Position numbers and translations under genes: made by a program. DNA of 64,000 nucleotides from Xylaria sp. FL1777 (lineage: Eukaryota > Ascomycota > Sordariomycetes > Xylariales > Xylariaceae). The notes beneath the pieces are model-generated. The model worked only from the letters and a program-made list of their open reading frames with translations. It ran no database searches and was not told the DNA's origin. Within the stretch, counting starts at the first letter, position 1. Every line of letters starts with the position of its first letter. Below, piece by piece: positions 12,046 through 25,769 of this stretch. Where the stretch lies: the NCBI GenBank assembly GCA_022578965.1, contig MU400585.1, positions 62,001 to 126,000 of the forward strand, written 5' to 3'.

Positions 12046-15000
12046 TTTATTTAATAAGGTTTTATTTTTTTGCTTTATTTATTTCTTTTTACTAGATTTT
12101 GTATTATATTACTTATTACGCATTATTTAATACTATATTTCCTCATTTTTTGCAATAACGTTTTAGTAATATTTATTGCCCTTATTTAACCATTTTTTTT
12201 AATATTTTTGCTGTTTTTTTATTTACTAGTGCAATAAAATATATAGCTATAAAATAGGCTAAATAAGTACGTAATTTTGGTATACTTTTTTGCTGCTGAT
12301 TTTGTATTGCAAAACTATTTTTTTTTTTTAAGCAAATATGCTATACTTTAAATTTTCTTTTTTTTACCGAACTAGTTCTTTTCGCTAAATATTTTGTTTT
12401 ATTATGCTAAAATACTTACTTTATGCTAGTTAAACTTGTTAGCAAATATTAAAACAAAAATATGCTATTATATAATTTTAGTTGCTTTTATAGCTTTATT
12501 GCTAGTTTTGCTTTTTTTTTTACTTGCGTATATTTATACTTTTATATTTACGTATTTAAGCACTAAGTTTTCTTTTTTTTTTTTTTTTTACTTAAGCACA
12601 CATTTATATACTTTTTTCCTTTTAAGTACTTTTTAATATTATATTTTGCTGCTTATACGTTTTTTTAAATAACTTTTTTGTATTATATAACTTATAAAAA
12701 TAACATTTTTTAACTTTTGCTAAAAAGTATTACTAGCGTTTATATGCAATAAATGCTTTTAAGCTTACGTATTTAAAACAAAAGCACTTTTGTTTATTAG
12801 TAACTAAAATAGCAACTATATTTAAAAAGCTATAATATTTATAGTATGCTAGTAAAGCTAGCTAAACTAGAAATAAAAACATAAGCTTACGTTTTTAATA
12901 TATTTAAGTATTAAGAATTAACTATTATTTTTTATAGCTTTAAAATCTAAGCAAGCTTTTTTAGTCTAGCTTTTATGTTTTAAAAGTATAACTTTTTTAC
13001 TAGCTATATTTTGCAATATAATGCTAACAGTATACTTAATGCAGCTTATATACGCAAAGCTACTTAAACTGTTGTATATTGCTTAGCTTTTAAGGTTTAA
13101 TAGCATAGCATTAATACTTTATAACTTTTTGCTAAATTTTTTATAGCTTATATAAACTAAAAACAGGAACTAAAGCTAATCTTTATAAAAGGCGCGCTTT
13201 ATGCTTGCTTTAGCTTTGCTTGGTTTACTGCTAACTAATATTTCTAAAACTTTATAACTTAAATAAATAAGAATTTTAGTAATGCGCTATTAGTAATACC
13301 TTTTTATATAGTTATTATTTTTTTTGCTTGCTGCATTAATAATTTATTGCTTTTTTTAAATATTTACTAGCTAAGCTATTTTAAATTTACTAGTATTTAA
13401 TTTTTTATATGTTATAACTTTTAAAACATTATTATATATTTTAATTAAGCAACTTAAATGCTTTATTATTTGCTTAGTAAGCTTATTCTGCTTTATAATT
13501 GCTATTTAATTATTTTTTAATACTTAGCTGCTGCTATATATTTAGCTGCTGTTATATTTTTGGCTAGCTAAATTTGTTTTACTTTTTATAATTAATAACT
13601 AAGCAAGGTAATTCTTTTTTATATATTATATGCTATTAAAAAATATAATTAATTAGGCTTTTTTTGTTAAGCTAAAGCAACTAAAGCTATTAATTATGTT
13701 CTGTTTTATTAGTTTAGTTTACTATTTATTTTAGTTTTTACATAAAAAAATGCATAAAAAAAGTAAAAAAAAGCAATAAAGTTAAGCAAGCTTTTAAACT
13801 ATATTTATTTTTGTTTATAAGTTTATAAAACTTAAAAGTTTTTAAAGTGTATATATTAATAGTACTAAGCAGCAAAAAAAATAAGCTAATTTTTTATATT
13901 GCGTTATATTTATTTTGTTTTTTGCTAAAGCAAAAGACTACAAAGTTAGCTTTTTTTATAATATAATGCTTATTTTTATTATTTATTTTTATTAAAAACT
14001 TATGTATGTTAAAATGCTACGCAACTAAAAAGTTAATTTAGTGTTTTAAGTTTTATAAAAAACTATACTAGTTACTATATATTATAACTATTTGTTAAAG
14101 CAAACATATAATTATAAAGCTTTATTGCTAAGTAGCCTTTTTTATACTATTTTATAGTTAATAATGCTATATATTTGTTTTATTATTATTTTATGTTTTG
14201 TTTTTCTTTTAATAGCCTTAAGTTAAAACTTTTATAATTATAGCTTTTTTAAAACCTAAAACAATTTTTATATTGTTAAAGTTAAAGCTATAACATTATG
14301 CTTATAATTTACTATTTATTTTTTTTAACAGCAATTATATTTTTTATAAAAGCTTATTATATACTTAAAAACTTATAAAGTTCTTTTTTTTTAGTAAACT
14401 ATATACTTTTGAACGCTTATGCTTTTTTATTTGTTTTTGTTTTTTTTTTAAAGCTTTATATATTTTATTAGTTTTTGCTTTGTTTTAAAATATTTTATAT
14501 ACTTTATTAGTTTTTGTTCTTTTTTTAAAAGCTTTATATACTTTATTTATATTTCTGTTCTTTTTATAAAGCCTTTTTTTTTTTTTTTAGAAAAAGTTTT
14601 TTACTATAATATTGTTTTTTTTATATATTTTTATTATTATTGTTTTTAAAAAAAAAAAATCAGTAGTGCTATAATATTTTTTATAATTTATTTAATTGCT
14701 TTTTTATTGCATTAGCTACTTTTAAGTTCTTTTTAGTTTGTAGTAGCTTAGCTGCAAGGCTTTTTTATAGCTGCTTTTTTTTTTTTTGCAGTAAATTATA
14801 ACGTAGAATTATGTATTAAAAGGTTTTCTTTTTTTTGCGCATTTACAAAAAGGCATAAAAAAGCTTAAAACTTTTTTTTTATATAAGAATGCTTTTAAAC
14901 TTATTTTTTTAGTATGTATTTGCATTATTATAGCTGCTTTATGCTTTAATAGCTTACTATACTTCTTAAAGGCTTTGTTTTTATTAAGCTTTTGTTTAGC

Positions 15001-15596
15001 TATAGCTAAGTAATTACTGCTTGTTTTAATTTAGATTTACGTGCTTATTTATTTTTTTTTAAGCGTAATTTTAGGTTTCTTTTTTTTTAATTATTTTTTT
15101 AGCTAAAAGTTTAGTTTTAACGTTAAATCTTCTTTAGTTATGCTTTTTTTGTTGCTTATAAGTTTGCCTTTAAGTTAATTTTTAGCTTTTTAAGTTTTTA
15201 CGTTTTAAATAAAAGTTTTAATTTTTGCTGTTGCTTATTAAATTAATTTTTTTATAGCTAAGCTTTTTATATAATGCTTATAAACAGCAAAAAAACATTA
15301 GTTAGCTTGTTTTTATTAAAGCTTGCTTATTATATAAGCTAATAAGCAAGCTTTTTTGCTTTGCTTAATTATTTATGCTTTTTTTGCTTTAGTATAAAAA
15401 ATATTAATGTTTTTATTTCTGTTTTTAGTATAAAAGCTATATAAGCTTTAGCTTTTTTTTTTTGCTTTTTTTTATTAGCTGCTATACGTTTTTCCTTTTT
15501 TTTATTTTTTTTTAGAAAACATTTATATTTTTAATTTTTTAAAGTTTGTAGTAATATATAATTAAATATTTTAGTAGCTAAAACAGCAATATGTAT

Positions 15597-15900
15597 ACTA
15601 AATAAATTAAGCTAGCTTATAACATAAAAAAGCTTTAGCTTAAGTTTGTTATTAATAGGTTTGCTTAAAATAATGCGCTTTTTAATAATAAATGCGTTTA
15701 TATTATATTTAAAAGTTAAATAAATAAGTATAAAAGCAAAGCTATTATTTAGTTTATAGTTTTAAAGCTTTAAAAAAAGAAATATTTTAACGCATAATTT
15801 TTATAAAGCAGCATACGTTATAGTAACGTTTATATATAGCTAATTATTTTTACGCAATCTTAAAATAGCAGCAAGTTATATAAATATAATAATAGCTAAC
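15597..15900 (+). repeat. Dispersed repeat R1, left copy
   Basis: About 304 bp that is repeated in the same orientation at 32482-32860. Both copies run from taaattaagct through a run containing ggtttgcttaaaata, then agttttaaagctttaaaaa, to agcagcaagttatataaat. The pair brackets the 15-kb LTR element, with about 310 bases between this copy and the element. Its length suggests it could be an LTR or fragment of an older element, but a TG...CA boundary was not established. Confidence 0.8.
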
Positions 15901-16210
15901 ATAATTAAACATTTAGTACTAAAGCATAAAGCTATAAGTGCATTATACTAGTTGCTTTTGCTTTATTAAATTTCTTTAATAATAACAAAAATAATAGCTT
16001 AAATAATAACGCTAAAACTTTTAGTAAGCGTTTTGTTATAAAAAAAACTAAAGTTATAACTATAATGCTAACGCTTTAAAAAAATAACAAAAATATTATT
16101 GCTTTTAGTTGCACTTTTATAAAAATAGTTATTAGTACTTTTATTATTATAGTAGCTTTTTAAGCTATAAACGCTTTTATTTTTAGTAATAATATAAACA
16201 TTTTAGCTAT
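15901..16210. other. Spacer between R1 and the 15-kb LTR element
   Basis: No gene seen. It ends in CTAT at 16207-16210, which is one half of the target-site duplication of the element that follows. If R1 is the end of an older host element, this spacer would be part of its interior. Confidence 0.5.
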
Positions 16211-16514
16211 TAAAATAAAGCAGTGCAATTGCGCAAGATTTACTATACCACTTTAATTGCAAGGAGATAAGTCATAACTTACGCATTTAAGCAATTAAGC
16301 TATGTATAAATTAAAGAATTAAACGATTAATTAAAAGGCTATTTAATAATACAAATAAAGCAACTATAGCTAATTTCCATTTTCTTTTGCGTATTTATTA
16401 AGTTTATACTTCGAAATTTAGCGCAATACTTATACTTTTATTCTTACTATATAACTTAGCTTAAACTTACTTTAACTAGCTAGTTAGCTTATTTAGCTAC
16501 TTTATTTTACTTTA
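16211..16514 (-). repeat. L15 lower (3') LTR of the full element
   Basis: 304 bp, matching the LTRs at 30887-31190 and 59082-59385 along their whole length without large gaps and the inverted one at 51753-52050. It keeps several positions unmutated that are changed in the other copies, for example aaggagataagtca where the upper LTR has aaaaaaataagtta. The reverse holds elsewhere, so both LTRs mutated independently after insertion. Confidence 0.92.
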
Positions 16515-16530
16515 ATCTTTTTTTATTAAA
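16515..16530 (-). other. Candidate polypurine tract of L15
   Basis: Read on the minus strand, the 16 bases directly upstream of the lower LTR are taataaaaaaagat-like purine-rich sequence, in the position where plus-strand priming occurs in LTR retrotransposons. The third copy has the same tract next to its LTR at 59386-59400. Most of this DNA is A-rich, so position rather than composition is the argument. Confidence 0.45.
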
Positions 16531-16539
16531 ATATAGCTG

Positions 16540-17220
16540 CTTTTAGTTTATTTTAATACTTATAATTATATAGTTTTTTAATTTTATTAGCGTTTTTTAA
16601 ACAAAGTTAATATTATTTTTCTTTGCTTATTTAGTTTTATAAGTTTTTTTTTATTCCTTTTGCTACGTTTAAAAGTAGCTTAAGCTTTAATGCTTATAAA
16701 AGCATTATAGCTTCGTTAAAACTAATCTTAGCTTTTTTATATATCTAAATATATAAGCAGAAGCCTTTAAGAATATCTAGCGTTTTTTTTGTAAAAGTGT
16801 TTATAAAAAGTTTATACTTTTTTTTTTTTAAACTGTTAAGCTTAGCTAAGTTTTATACTTAGCTTACTATACTTAAAAAAAAAAATATTTACAAAGGTCT
16901 TTATAGCAAAATAACTTTATACTGCTAAAACGTTTTTATATTGCTTGTAATATAACTTTTTTAGTATAATTGTTAGTTTTTTTTACTAGGAACTTTTTTT
17001 GTGCTTTAAAGTAAAAAGCACTAAAAAAACAAAACAATTAACTTTTAGTTTTTTTTCTAGCGTTTTTTTTTTATTCTGTATATTTTTAGCGCTTAATAAT
17101 AAAAAAGCTAACTTATTAGATTTAAAAAAAGTTACTTTTAGTTTCTTTAGGAAATAATAAGGTTTAATGCTTATTAAAAGCAATAAACGCAGATCTTTTT
17201 GCAACTTAAAGCTAAAATGC
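16540..17220 (-). pseudogene. Last coding remnant of L15, unrecognised
   Basis: Not recognised. On the minus strand a frame can be followed toward the 3' LTR with TAA and TAG read as former Gln. It includes segments such as SLKKKKYKLFINTF, TLDILKGFCLYI and ISFNEAIMLL and ends just before the purine tract. In another frame 72 codons (16986-17204) are open from an ATG, but these are Lys/Leu-rich and the corresponding frame in the copy at 59850-60080 is broken. The position matches the 3' end of pol in an ordinary LTR element, yet no chromodomain or integrase motif is visible. Confidence 0.3.
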
Positions 17221-18419
17221 TCTTTAAAGTTCGCTTTTAAGAATTAAATAAGCTGTTTATAACTTTTTTAATTATTAATACCTTTTTTTAAATACTAGCT
17301 TATTAAGTCGCAAAACACATAATATAAATATAAAGCTTTAATAAACCTGCATATATAATTATTGCACTAGCAAAAGCAAAAAAATATAAAATAGCTTAAT
17401 ATAACCTTTATATTAAAGTGCTTTATTATTTAATACTTTTGTAATCTTTAAAAAACTTGTTTGTTATTTTTATTAATAGCATATTTAAAGTTTAAAATAT
17501 ATATTACTTTTAAAATAGTATTAATAAAAATAGTAATCTAGTAATTATTTAAGCAATATTTTATTATAAAATATTTTATTTAAAAGGTTATAATAATTAT
17601 TGCAGCTTATTTTACGTTTTGCTAGTTTATAAAAAGATCTTTTATAAACTAGCTATACTTAAGTTTAATACTTATTTTTAAAGCTTTAGCTTCTTTATTT
17701 ATATATAGCTAAAGCAATACGTTTAATAAAGCTTTTATTTTGTGTTTATTTAGCTATTTTTTAGCGTTTAGCTTTATAAGAATATTTATAATATAAATAG
17801 CTTTAATTTTTTATTCTGTAATGTTTATTTTATAAAAGTTTTTATAATAGCTATAAATAGCAAGCTTTTTTTAGTGATTTAAATATTTTTATTTATACTA
17901 GTAAGTTCTTTTAGCAGCTGTTTATTATTTTAAAAAGAAAGTTTTTAATTACTGCTTTTTATTATTTTTATATATTGTTTTTAGAACTTTACTTAGCAAA
18001 AAACAATAAGCTAGCTTTTGTTTATTATAAAGCTTTAGTTTATTAAAATGTTTTATGTTATTATTTTTTTAATAATTGTTTAAAGCTTTTTTTAATAGCA
18101 GTTTTTTTAGAAATTTTATAAATAATAACTATTAAATATTTAGTTTTTGTACTATAAGTCTTTATTTTTTATGTAGTTTTAGCTTTATTGCTAAAACTAT
18201 TAGATTTTTTATAAACGTAACATTAAACTTATTAAAGTAAAAATTATTATTTTTGCAATGTTTTTTAATTTTAAATAAGTACTATATTAATATTATAAAA
18301 CTTTTTATAGCTATAAATTTTAACATTTAGTTTGTAGCTTATAAAAATGCTTTTAGATATTTAGTCTTTAGTTTAAGCATATAAAGTAGCGTTTTATTTA
18401 TGTTTACTAAGCAGTTCTA

Positions 18420-18790
18420 TACAGCAAAGTATGCTATAAAAGCCTTTTTTTAAAAATTAAGCGCTTTTTTATTAAGCAATAAGTTAAAAATATAAAGAAC
18501 TTTTATTAAGATTACGTATAATATAAACTACTAATATTTTAATGCTTTTTTATTATAATACCTTTTATGTATTAAGTATATTGCTTTTTTTTATATTTGT
18601 TAAACTAAGTCTAAAGATAAGTTTTAGCAGGTTTTGCTATTTTTAAAAAATATATAGCTAAAATGCTTTTTTAATACTACTTCTTTTCTTTTTTTTAGGT
18701 TTTTAAAAAACAAACTTCTTATAAAAGTTATTTTTTTTTGTATAAAATAAAACTTTAAAACAAACTTTAAAAAAACATTAACTAAAAAAA
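18420..18790 (-). pseudogene. Unrecognised coding remnant inside L15
   Basis: Not recognised. The minus strand gives a long frame with few stops, containing IQLKNILLFLVNVFL (first Gln from a stop), RSLFFKNLKKRKEVVLKKHF and KKAIYLIHKRYYNKKA. Such runs without stop codons are uncommon in the surrounding sequence, where other frames stop about every ten codons. The third copy (61270-61650) carries the same region in a more mutated state. No catalytic motif was identified, so the product is unknown. Confidence 0.3.
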
Positions 18791-21119
18791 GCAATATGTT
18801 TTTTAGCTAAATATTTTCTGCATTTGGTTTTTTAATCTACAAAAAAAGCTAGCAAGCTAGATATTTTTTATACTTTAAATTTTTAATAATTACTAGCTTT
18901 TTTTTAAAGCTGTTTTTAAAGAGCTGTTAGTTTTTAAAAAGAGGCTTTTTATAATTAGCAGTTAAGTTTATATATATATACTTATTTTTTTTTTTTTTTG
19001 CTTTTTTTTTAAAGTTTGCTATTTTTTGTGCTAATTGCTTATATGCTTTAATATTAAGTGTTAGCCCTATAAAACTTTTAGGAAAAAATGCTTTTATTTT
19101 TAGTTAATTTGTAGTACTAATAACTTTTTTAAAAATAAGAAATGTAATAATTAAAAGCATATGTATATAATAAAAGCAATTCCTAATAATATTTAAGCAT
19201 ATGTATATTTTTGCTATGTTTTACAATTTAGTAAAAAATGTAAGCAAGTTAGAAATTTTAATATAAGTTAAAAGTGCAAAAGCAAATAATATAAAAAGTA
19301 TAAAATGCAAGTATTAATATTAGTACTACTTGCTTTATGCAGTTTAATATTTTTAATTGCTAATTTAAGTTATTACTTTTTAGTAATTGCAAAATTTCTT
19401 AAATATAAATGCTAGAAGTATTTATGCTAAATATAAAAAGTTAAAACTTATTAAGTAAATAAAATAGCAAAGTTAAGTATAAATAAAAAGTTTAATAAAG
19501 CAAATATAATAAAAAAAAAACTAAAATATATATTTTTAAACTAGTGCACTTTTTTTTTACAAACTTACTATACTATTTTTATTTTATTAATTAATTATTT
19601 TATTGCTAAAATAAATTATTAATTGCTAAATGCTTTTATAACAATTATTTTTTATATATTTATGTTAGTATTAATTAAAAAATAAGCAAATAAAGTAGTT
19701 TTAGTTAATTAAGTAATTATTTTTTAACTTTTTTTTAATACATTTATAATTTACTTTTTTTAAACATTTATTGTTACTAATAGTAAAATAAGTAATTTAG
19801 GCTTTAGTAAGTATAAAAAAAAAGCTTGTTTTCTTTTTTAATTTGTTTTTTTTTAAGTAGTTTTAAAGCTTAGATTTTTTTTGCAATTTTTTTCTTTAGT
19901 GCTTAAATCTTTAAATCATTTAAATTACGCCTTTATTATAAAGTTTTTATCTTTAAGTAGCATAATTAATGCTTGCTTAATTAAGCACTTAAAGAACAAT
20001 TTTTGCGTTATTAATAAAGTTTTAAACAATTAAAAAGCATTATAATAATTAATTAATATTTAAGAAATTAATACTGCTTAGCTAATAAATAGTTATACTT
20101 ATAATATTTAAAAAGTTAAGTTTACTAATAAATAGCAAAATATATGTGCTTTTTTTTTTTTTAAATCTTGTTTTTTTTATTTAGCTAACTTTTTTTGTTT
20201 TATATAACTAAGCATTAAGCTGTTTGCAAATTAAAATTCTTAATAGTAATACTAGTAGCAAATATGTTTAATAAAAAGTTAATTATAATTTTTTTTATAT
20301 ATATTATACGAATTAATATATTTAAGCTAGCTTTAGCTAAATAAAAAAGCAAAAGTATTTAAAATTTTGCTTATTATATATAAAAGCAACTAAAAGCAGT
20401 TTTTAAAGCAAATATATATATTAAATTTTTTATAACTTTTGTTAACTTATAGCTATATTTATACAGCTATTTAAAATATAAAATGTTATACTTTATAAGC
20501 ATTGTAAATAATTACTAATAATAGCTAAAAGCAAAAAATATATAAAGCTTTATTTTTTTTTTTTTTGCTATATTATTTTAAGATAAAGGTTTAGTACGTA
20601 TACTAACTATATATTTATTATTTAGTTATAAAACTGTTTATTTTATAAGTCTAAAAGCAATGTAGCTAAATATTTTAAAGCTAATATAATAACTGCAGCA
20701 ATTAAAAAAGATTTTATGCTTAAAAACTTTAAAAAACAAATAGTTCTAACTAAAAATACCTTTGTTTGTTTAACTAAAAAAAGAACTAAATTAAAACGCA
20801 AGTTAAAGCGTTTTTTTTAAGCTAATTTTATTGCTTAGCTTATTAAAAGTAATATTAGTAAGCAATAATTTAGTATTGCTTAAAAAATTAGCATAACGCC
20901 TAAATATTTAAAAAAATAGCTAAAAAAATAAATTAAATAAGTTATATAAAGTAAAATAAAATAAAAAAACTAAACAATTTGCTTATATAGCAATGTTTTT
21001 TTTAATATAATTTGCGATTATTCTTTTTTATTGCATAGCTTATAAATTTTTTCCTAAGCGTAATAAATAAAAAAAAAATAGTTATTATATAAAAAGTTAA
21101 ATTGCAATATTTATAAAAG

Positions 21120-24100
21120 CAAATATATAAAACTTCTGCAACAAGAAAATCAAAAATATATAAAATAAGAATTATTAATACTAAATTATTAAATCTCTTT
21201 CTGTTTTTTTTTTAGTCTTTATTTTTTTAGCTTTATATAATTAAATAATCTTGCTTAATTTTCTATAGTAAAGTTTTGTTTTTACTAAGCTTACTTTAAA
21301 CTTTATTTAAACATTTGTTGTTTTACTAAATGCTTATTATTGCTTAATAGTAGCTTTAAATTATTGCTAATAGTTTAAACATATAAAATATAAACTAATA
21401 ACTTCTTAAAGTGTAATAATAATGTTTTTTGCTTTTTAGCAGTTTTAAAATCTTTATTAAATATTAAATAGTTTAAACTAAAAGCAAAAAAAGCTGTTTA
21501 ATTTTAAATAAAAATAATAAAGCAATTAAAAGTAAAAAAACTTATATGTAAGCGTTAATGCAATAAAATAAACTTAAGTAATTAAAACTAATAAGCAGTT
21601 TTTACTTTTGTTTTTTTTGTTTTTACGCATTTTTAAAAAAAAGCAATAATAATTTATATTAAAACTAAGCTGCTTAGCTATTTAAAAAACATTAAAATAA
21701 AATAAAGATTTATGTTTTTAGCATAATAGTAAAAAAAGTACTAACAAACTAGCTGCTATAAAACTAACAAATATAAAACTAATAAAAAAAAAGCTATAAA
21801 AAACACGCTTAGTTCTAAGCAAAAAAAAATGGTTTCGTGCATTATAACTTAATTATATAAACTTATATAATTAATAAAAATAAAAAACAAAACAATTAAT
21901 AAAAAAACAAAAAGTAAAAAAAAAAAAATCTATTATTTTAGCTTTTATTAGTTATTACTTTTTAAAGCGCTTTATAGTATAATAGCTAAAAAAATAAAGT
22001 AAGCTATTATATTTTTTAGCACTTAAAATGTTTAAAGCGCTAAAAGTTATACTGCAGCTTTTATAAACTTAAAAAGCTCTTATAATTTGTTATATTTTTT
22101 TTATTTCTTGCGGCTTAATTGCTATAGCTTTAATTATTAAAGGCTTTATTATTTTAGTTTAGTTTTTAATAAATAGCTATAGTATTAGTAGTTTATACAT
22201 TAAAGTTAAAATTTTTTAGTTTTTAGTACTTTTAGTTATTTTATATAAATTGCTTTAATTTTTTAAAAAAAAACAACCTTTTTAATTTTTCGCTAGTTAG
22301 TTCTGCTAATTAGTATTACTTATAATTAATATTTTTTTTAACTTTATAAAAGCTAATTTATTTGTATAGCAGCTTTTTGTTATTAAACTTATTTATTAAA
22401 AGCATAGTATTATAAAAAAGAACAAAAAAGCTTTTTTTAAATAGTTGCTTAATTTTATAAGCGTTTTTTTAAGATTTAGCTTTTATAGCTAATCTTTTTT
22501 TCTTAGTTATAATTGCTTTAACTTTTATAACATTTTAGTTGCAGCATTTTAGCTGCTTAATTTTAGCTTTAATAAAATCTTTATAAAAAGCAACATTTTA
22601 TTACTTAATTACTTTTTATGTTAATATTACATTTTTTATTAGCAAAATTAGCATTTTTTTATATACTAGCTTATATAAGCTGCAGCTATAGTAACGCATA
22701 AAAGTACAATTTGCTTATACTACTAAGTTTAAGTATTTTAGCTAATTTTTTCTAGTTTTATTTGTTATTTATATAAAGCTTTTTTTTAATAGCTTATAGC
22801 TTTTTTTAATAAAGCTTTAAGCTTAAAAATAATAAGCTAAACTATAATTTATTTTATAGCTTAAAATATTTACTGCGTTTTTTACTTTTTTTTTAAATTT
22901 AGAGCTATTATTATACTTAATTTTTATAAAAACTTTGTGCTAAAACACGATTTTTTTTTTAATAAATTTAAGTATTTTTAAAAAATCCATGTGTTTTAAA
23001 AGTTTAGCTTTTAAATAAATTATTATTTTACATTTTGCTTTTATAATAGCTTTAAATCTATTACTTAATAGCATAGTTTATACATTTATAACTTAAAAAA
23101 CCAAAAAATCTAAAAAATAATTAAAACAGTATTCTTTAGTTCTTTTACTATTTGCAAATTTTTAGCAATTAAAACAACTAGCAATTATAATATAAACATT
23201 TTAATAAAGGCTTTTTTAGTAATATTTTTAAGTTATTTGTTAAGTTATAAATATTTAGCCTTTATAAGTTATTTTTTTATGGTTTTTTTTAATAAAAGCT
23301 TTTTAGGTCTTTTTATTATTAATAACCTTTTTTAGCATTTTTTTAAATTTTGCTTTTTTTTAAAAAATAAACTTATTAACAAAAAATTTAAAAGCTTTTT
23401 TTTTAAAGTAACTCTGTTTTTTCTTTGTTATAAGTTCTTTTAAAACTTGCTTAAAAACAAAATACTTAACAATTTGCTTGCTTTTTTTACTTCAATTTTT
23501 TTTTAAGTATAACAAAAGTTTTATTTTTTAGTATATTAAGCTTTTAACTAGTTAATTGCTTAATTTCTTATATGCAATAGTAATAGCTATTATATATAAT
23601 TAAAAATTAATAAAATTTTTTATATTTTTTTTTTAATAATTATTTAACTTATTTAATAGCTTAAAAGGTTTTTTAGAAAGCTTATTAGTAGCTATATGTT
23701 TTTTTTTTAGCACATAGTAAAATATAAAATCGAAAGTTTTTATATATGCTATTTATTTTGTTAATTAAGCATTTAGTAATGCTAAAAATTTATTATTTAG
23801 CTGTGCTATAAAAACTTTTGCATTAGTTTTTAAATAAAACGTAATTTTATAAAAATAGTTTTGCAACTTTTAAAAAGTTTTAATAATAGTAAGCTTTTTT
23901 AGCTTTATAGCATTATATTTTTTTTAAGGCCTTTTTATATTCTAGACTTATATTTTGCTAGTTTAATAGCTTTATTAACCTTTTAGCATAAAATAGCGCT
24001 TTAGCTAGTTTTAAAAGCATTTACTTTTAGCTAAATAGGTTTTTTTATGTAATTAAAAGTAATAAAAATAAAAGCTATTATAATAGCTTTTTAAAGCTTT

Positions 24101-24849
24101 TTTATAACTTTTTTTTACGGTTTTTTAAAGCAAAACAGCTTATTTTTCCGTAATAAAACTGTTAATAGTTTTATAATTATAGCATACTTTTATATTTATA
24201 TTTAGTAGTATACTATTATTTCTAAAAAAAACTGTACTTTTATAATATTTTTATAAGTTTTTTACTTAAGAATTTTTATTACTTTTGCTTTTATTAAGCT
24301 TTTATTATTAGTGCTACATATATAACTAACTATTTTAGTTGTTTATTTTGCTTATTTACTTTTAAATACGCTAGCTATAATTTTAGCTAGTTTAAAATTA
24401 AATAGCATAACATTAAGATTTTTAAAATGCTTTAATATAAACTACTTAATTTTTAAAGCAACTTTACAATTATTATATTTAGTAATAAGTTCTTTAACTA
24501 TTACATTATTAAAAAAAGGTTTATATTTTATTAGTAATATATTATATAAAACTTTTAATAGTATTTTTAAAAATTAAGCTATTAAATTTGTTGCTTTTTA
24601 TAAAAAAGTAGTTATTTAAAAAAAGCTTATTAGTATAAAAAAAGCAGTTATTGCTTAACTAAAAATAAAAAGTAATATTTAATTATATTTTAAAAATAAA
24701 TTAACTATAAAAATTACTTTATATATTGTAAACTTTTTAAAAAACTTATTATAGTTTTAAGAAAAATTAGCATTACGTATAATAACTACGTTTATTTTTA
24801 TAGCTAAATTAATTAATTAAACTTTTTTACTTTTTTTTTGCACTAAAAA
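21120..24849 (-). other. L15 interior present in one copy only
   Basis: This part of the 15-kb element has no second copy within the window: the third copy leaves the window at the position equivalent to about 21119, and the inverted copy ends at the equivalent of about 24850. T-rich, with no recognised domain and all frames broken. If reverse transcriptase exists in this family it could lie here or in the neighbouring segments, but YIDD-like and related boxes were searched for by eye on the minus strand without success. Confidence 0.5.
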
Positions 24850-25769
24850 CTAAACGTTGCAATATAAACTATAAGCTTTTTTAAGAATACTATGCTTAAA
24901 TCAAGTTTTTAAAACCTTTATAGTAATGTTTTTTAAAAGTTTAAAAATTAAAATACTGTAAACTTGCTATGTTTTATAAAAAATTGTTTTAATTTTATAA
25001 AAAGAAAAAATCTTGTTATATATTTTTTTTATTTTAAAAAAGTTTTAAAAAAGTGCTATTTTTTTATAATATTATATTTTAGTTAGTAATGCTGCTTTTT
25101 GCTAAATAAAATTAATTATATAAAGCTTCTTTAAAAAAACAGCTAGTTGTTTAATAGTTAGTTAAATACTTTTAGAAATAATGCTAAAACATAAATATAT
25201 ATTTTAATAAATGCTATTTTATTAAAATAGCATAAAATTTTCTAAATAATAGCTTATTTTTTTTAAAGCTTGCTTTTTTTACTTATAAAATCTAAATAAA
25301 ACAGTACTATTAAATAGCACGTTATTCTTAAGATAAATCTTTTTATTTTTTGTTTTATATATTATATTTAAAATTATTGTTTTATTTTTTATTAATTTGT
25401 TAGTTTTTAAAGCTTAAAAAATTAATAGTTCTTAAGTTAAAGTTATAATTAAGTTATATTTGCTTTTTAATTTATATGCAGGATTTTTAGTTTTTATAAT
25501 TATTAATCTTTTAGCATTTTTTTGCTTTAGCGTTTTTTTTATTGCAACTAAAAATATTTCAAGTAATTAATTATTATTAAAAACAGCGCGGACTTTTTTA
25601 TTGTTTTATATTCCTAAATTTTTAAGAAGTTTGATATTTTATATAAAAAAAATTAAAAAAGCTATTAACGTTATATTATTATATAGGTTTTAATTTTTTT
25701 AAAAGCTTATACTTGCATATTTTTTTAAACTATGTTTTTTTAATTTTTTTTTTGCTTTTTTTTGCTAAT

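Larger units (their letters stand above)
9260..15590. other. T-rich decayed DNA, probably minus-strand element remnants
   Basis: The strand bias flips here from A-rich to T-rich on the plus strand, as expected if the decayed coding strand is minus. No named domain was recognised. Long T runs alternate with gctt, tagc and agct motifs. Minus-strand translations give lysine-, glutamine- and serine-rich stretches around 10840-11090 and 15030-15250, like basic C-terminal tails of transposases or gag proteins, but no catalytic motif was found. Short open stretches at 11845-12054 and 12436-12636 are low-complexity hydrophobic sequence over microsatellite or T-rich DNA and are not taken as genes. Confidence 0.5.

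Noticed and set aside
10840..15250. A pogo/Fot1 DNA transposon on the minus strand.
   Set aside because: Only basic Lys/Gln-rich tails were seen. No DDE catalytic core, helix-turn-helix or terminal inverted repeats could be identified, so it was kept as an unnamed low-confidence remnant.
16986..17204. 72-codon minus-strand frame as an intact gene.
   Set aside because: It lies inside L15, and the equivalent positions in the third copy (about 59850-60080) contain stops, so the frame is not conserved.
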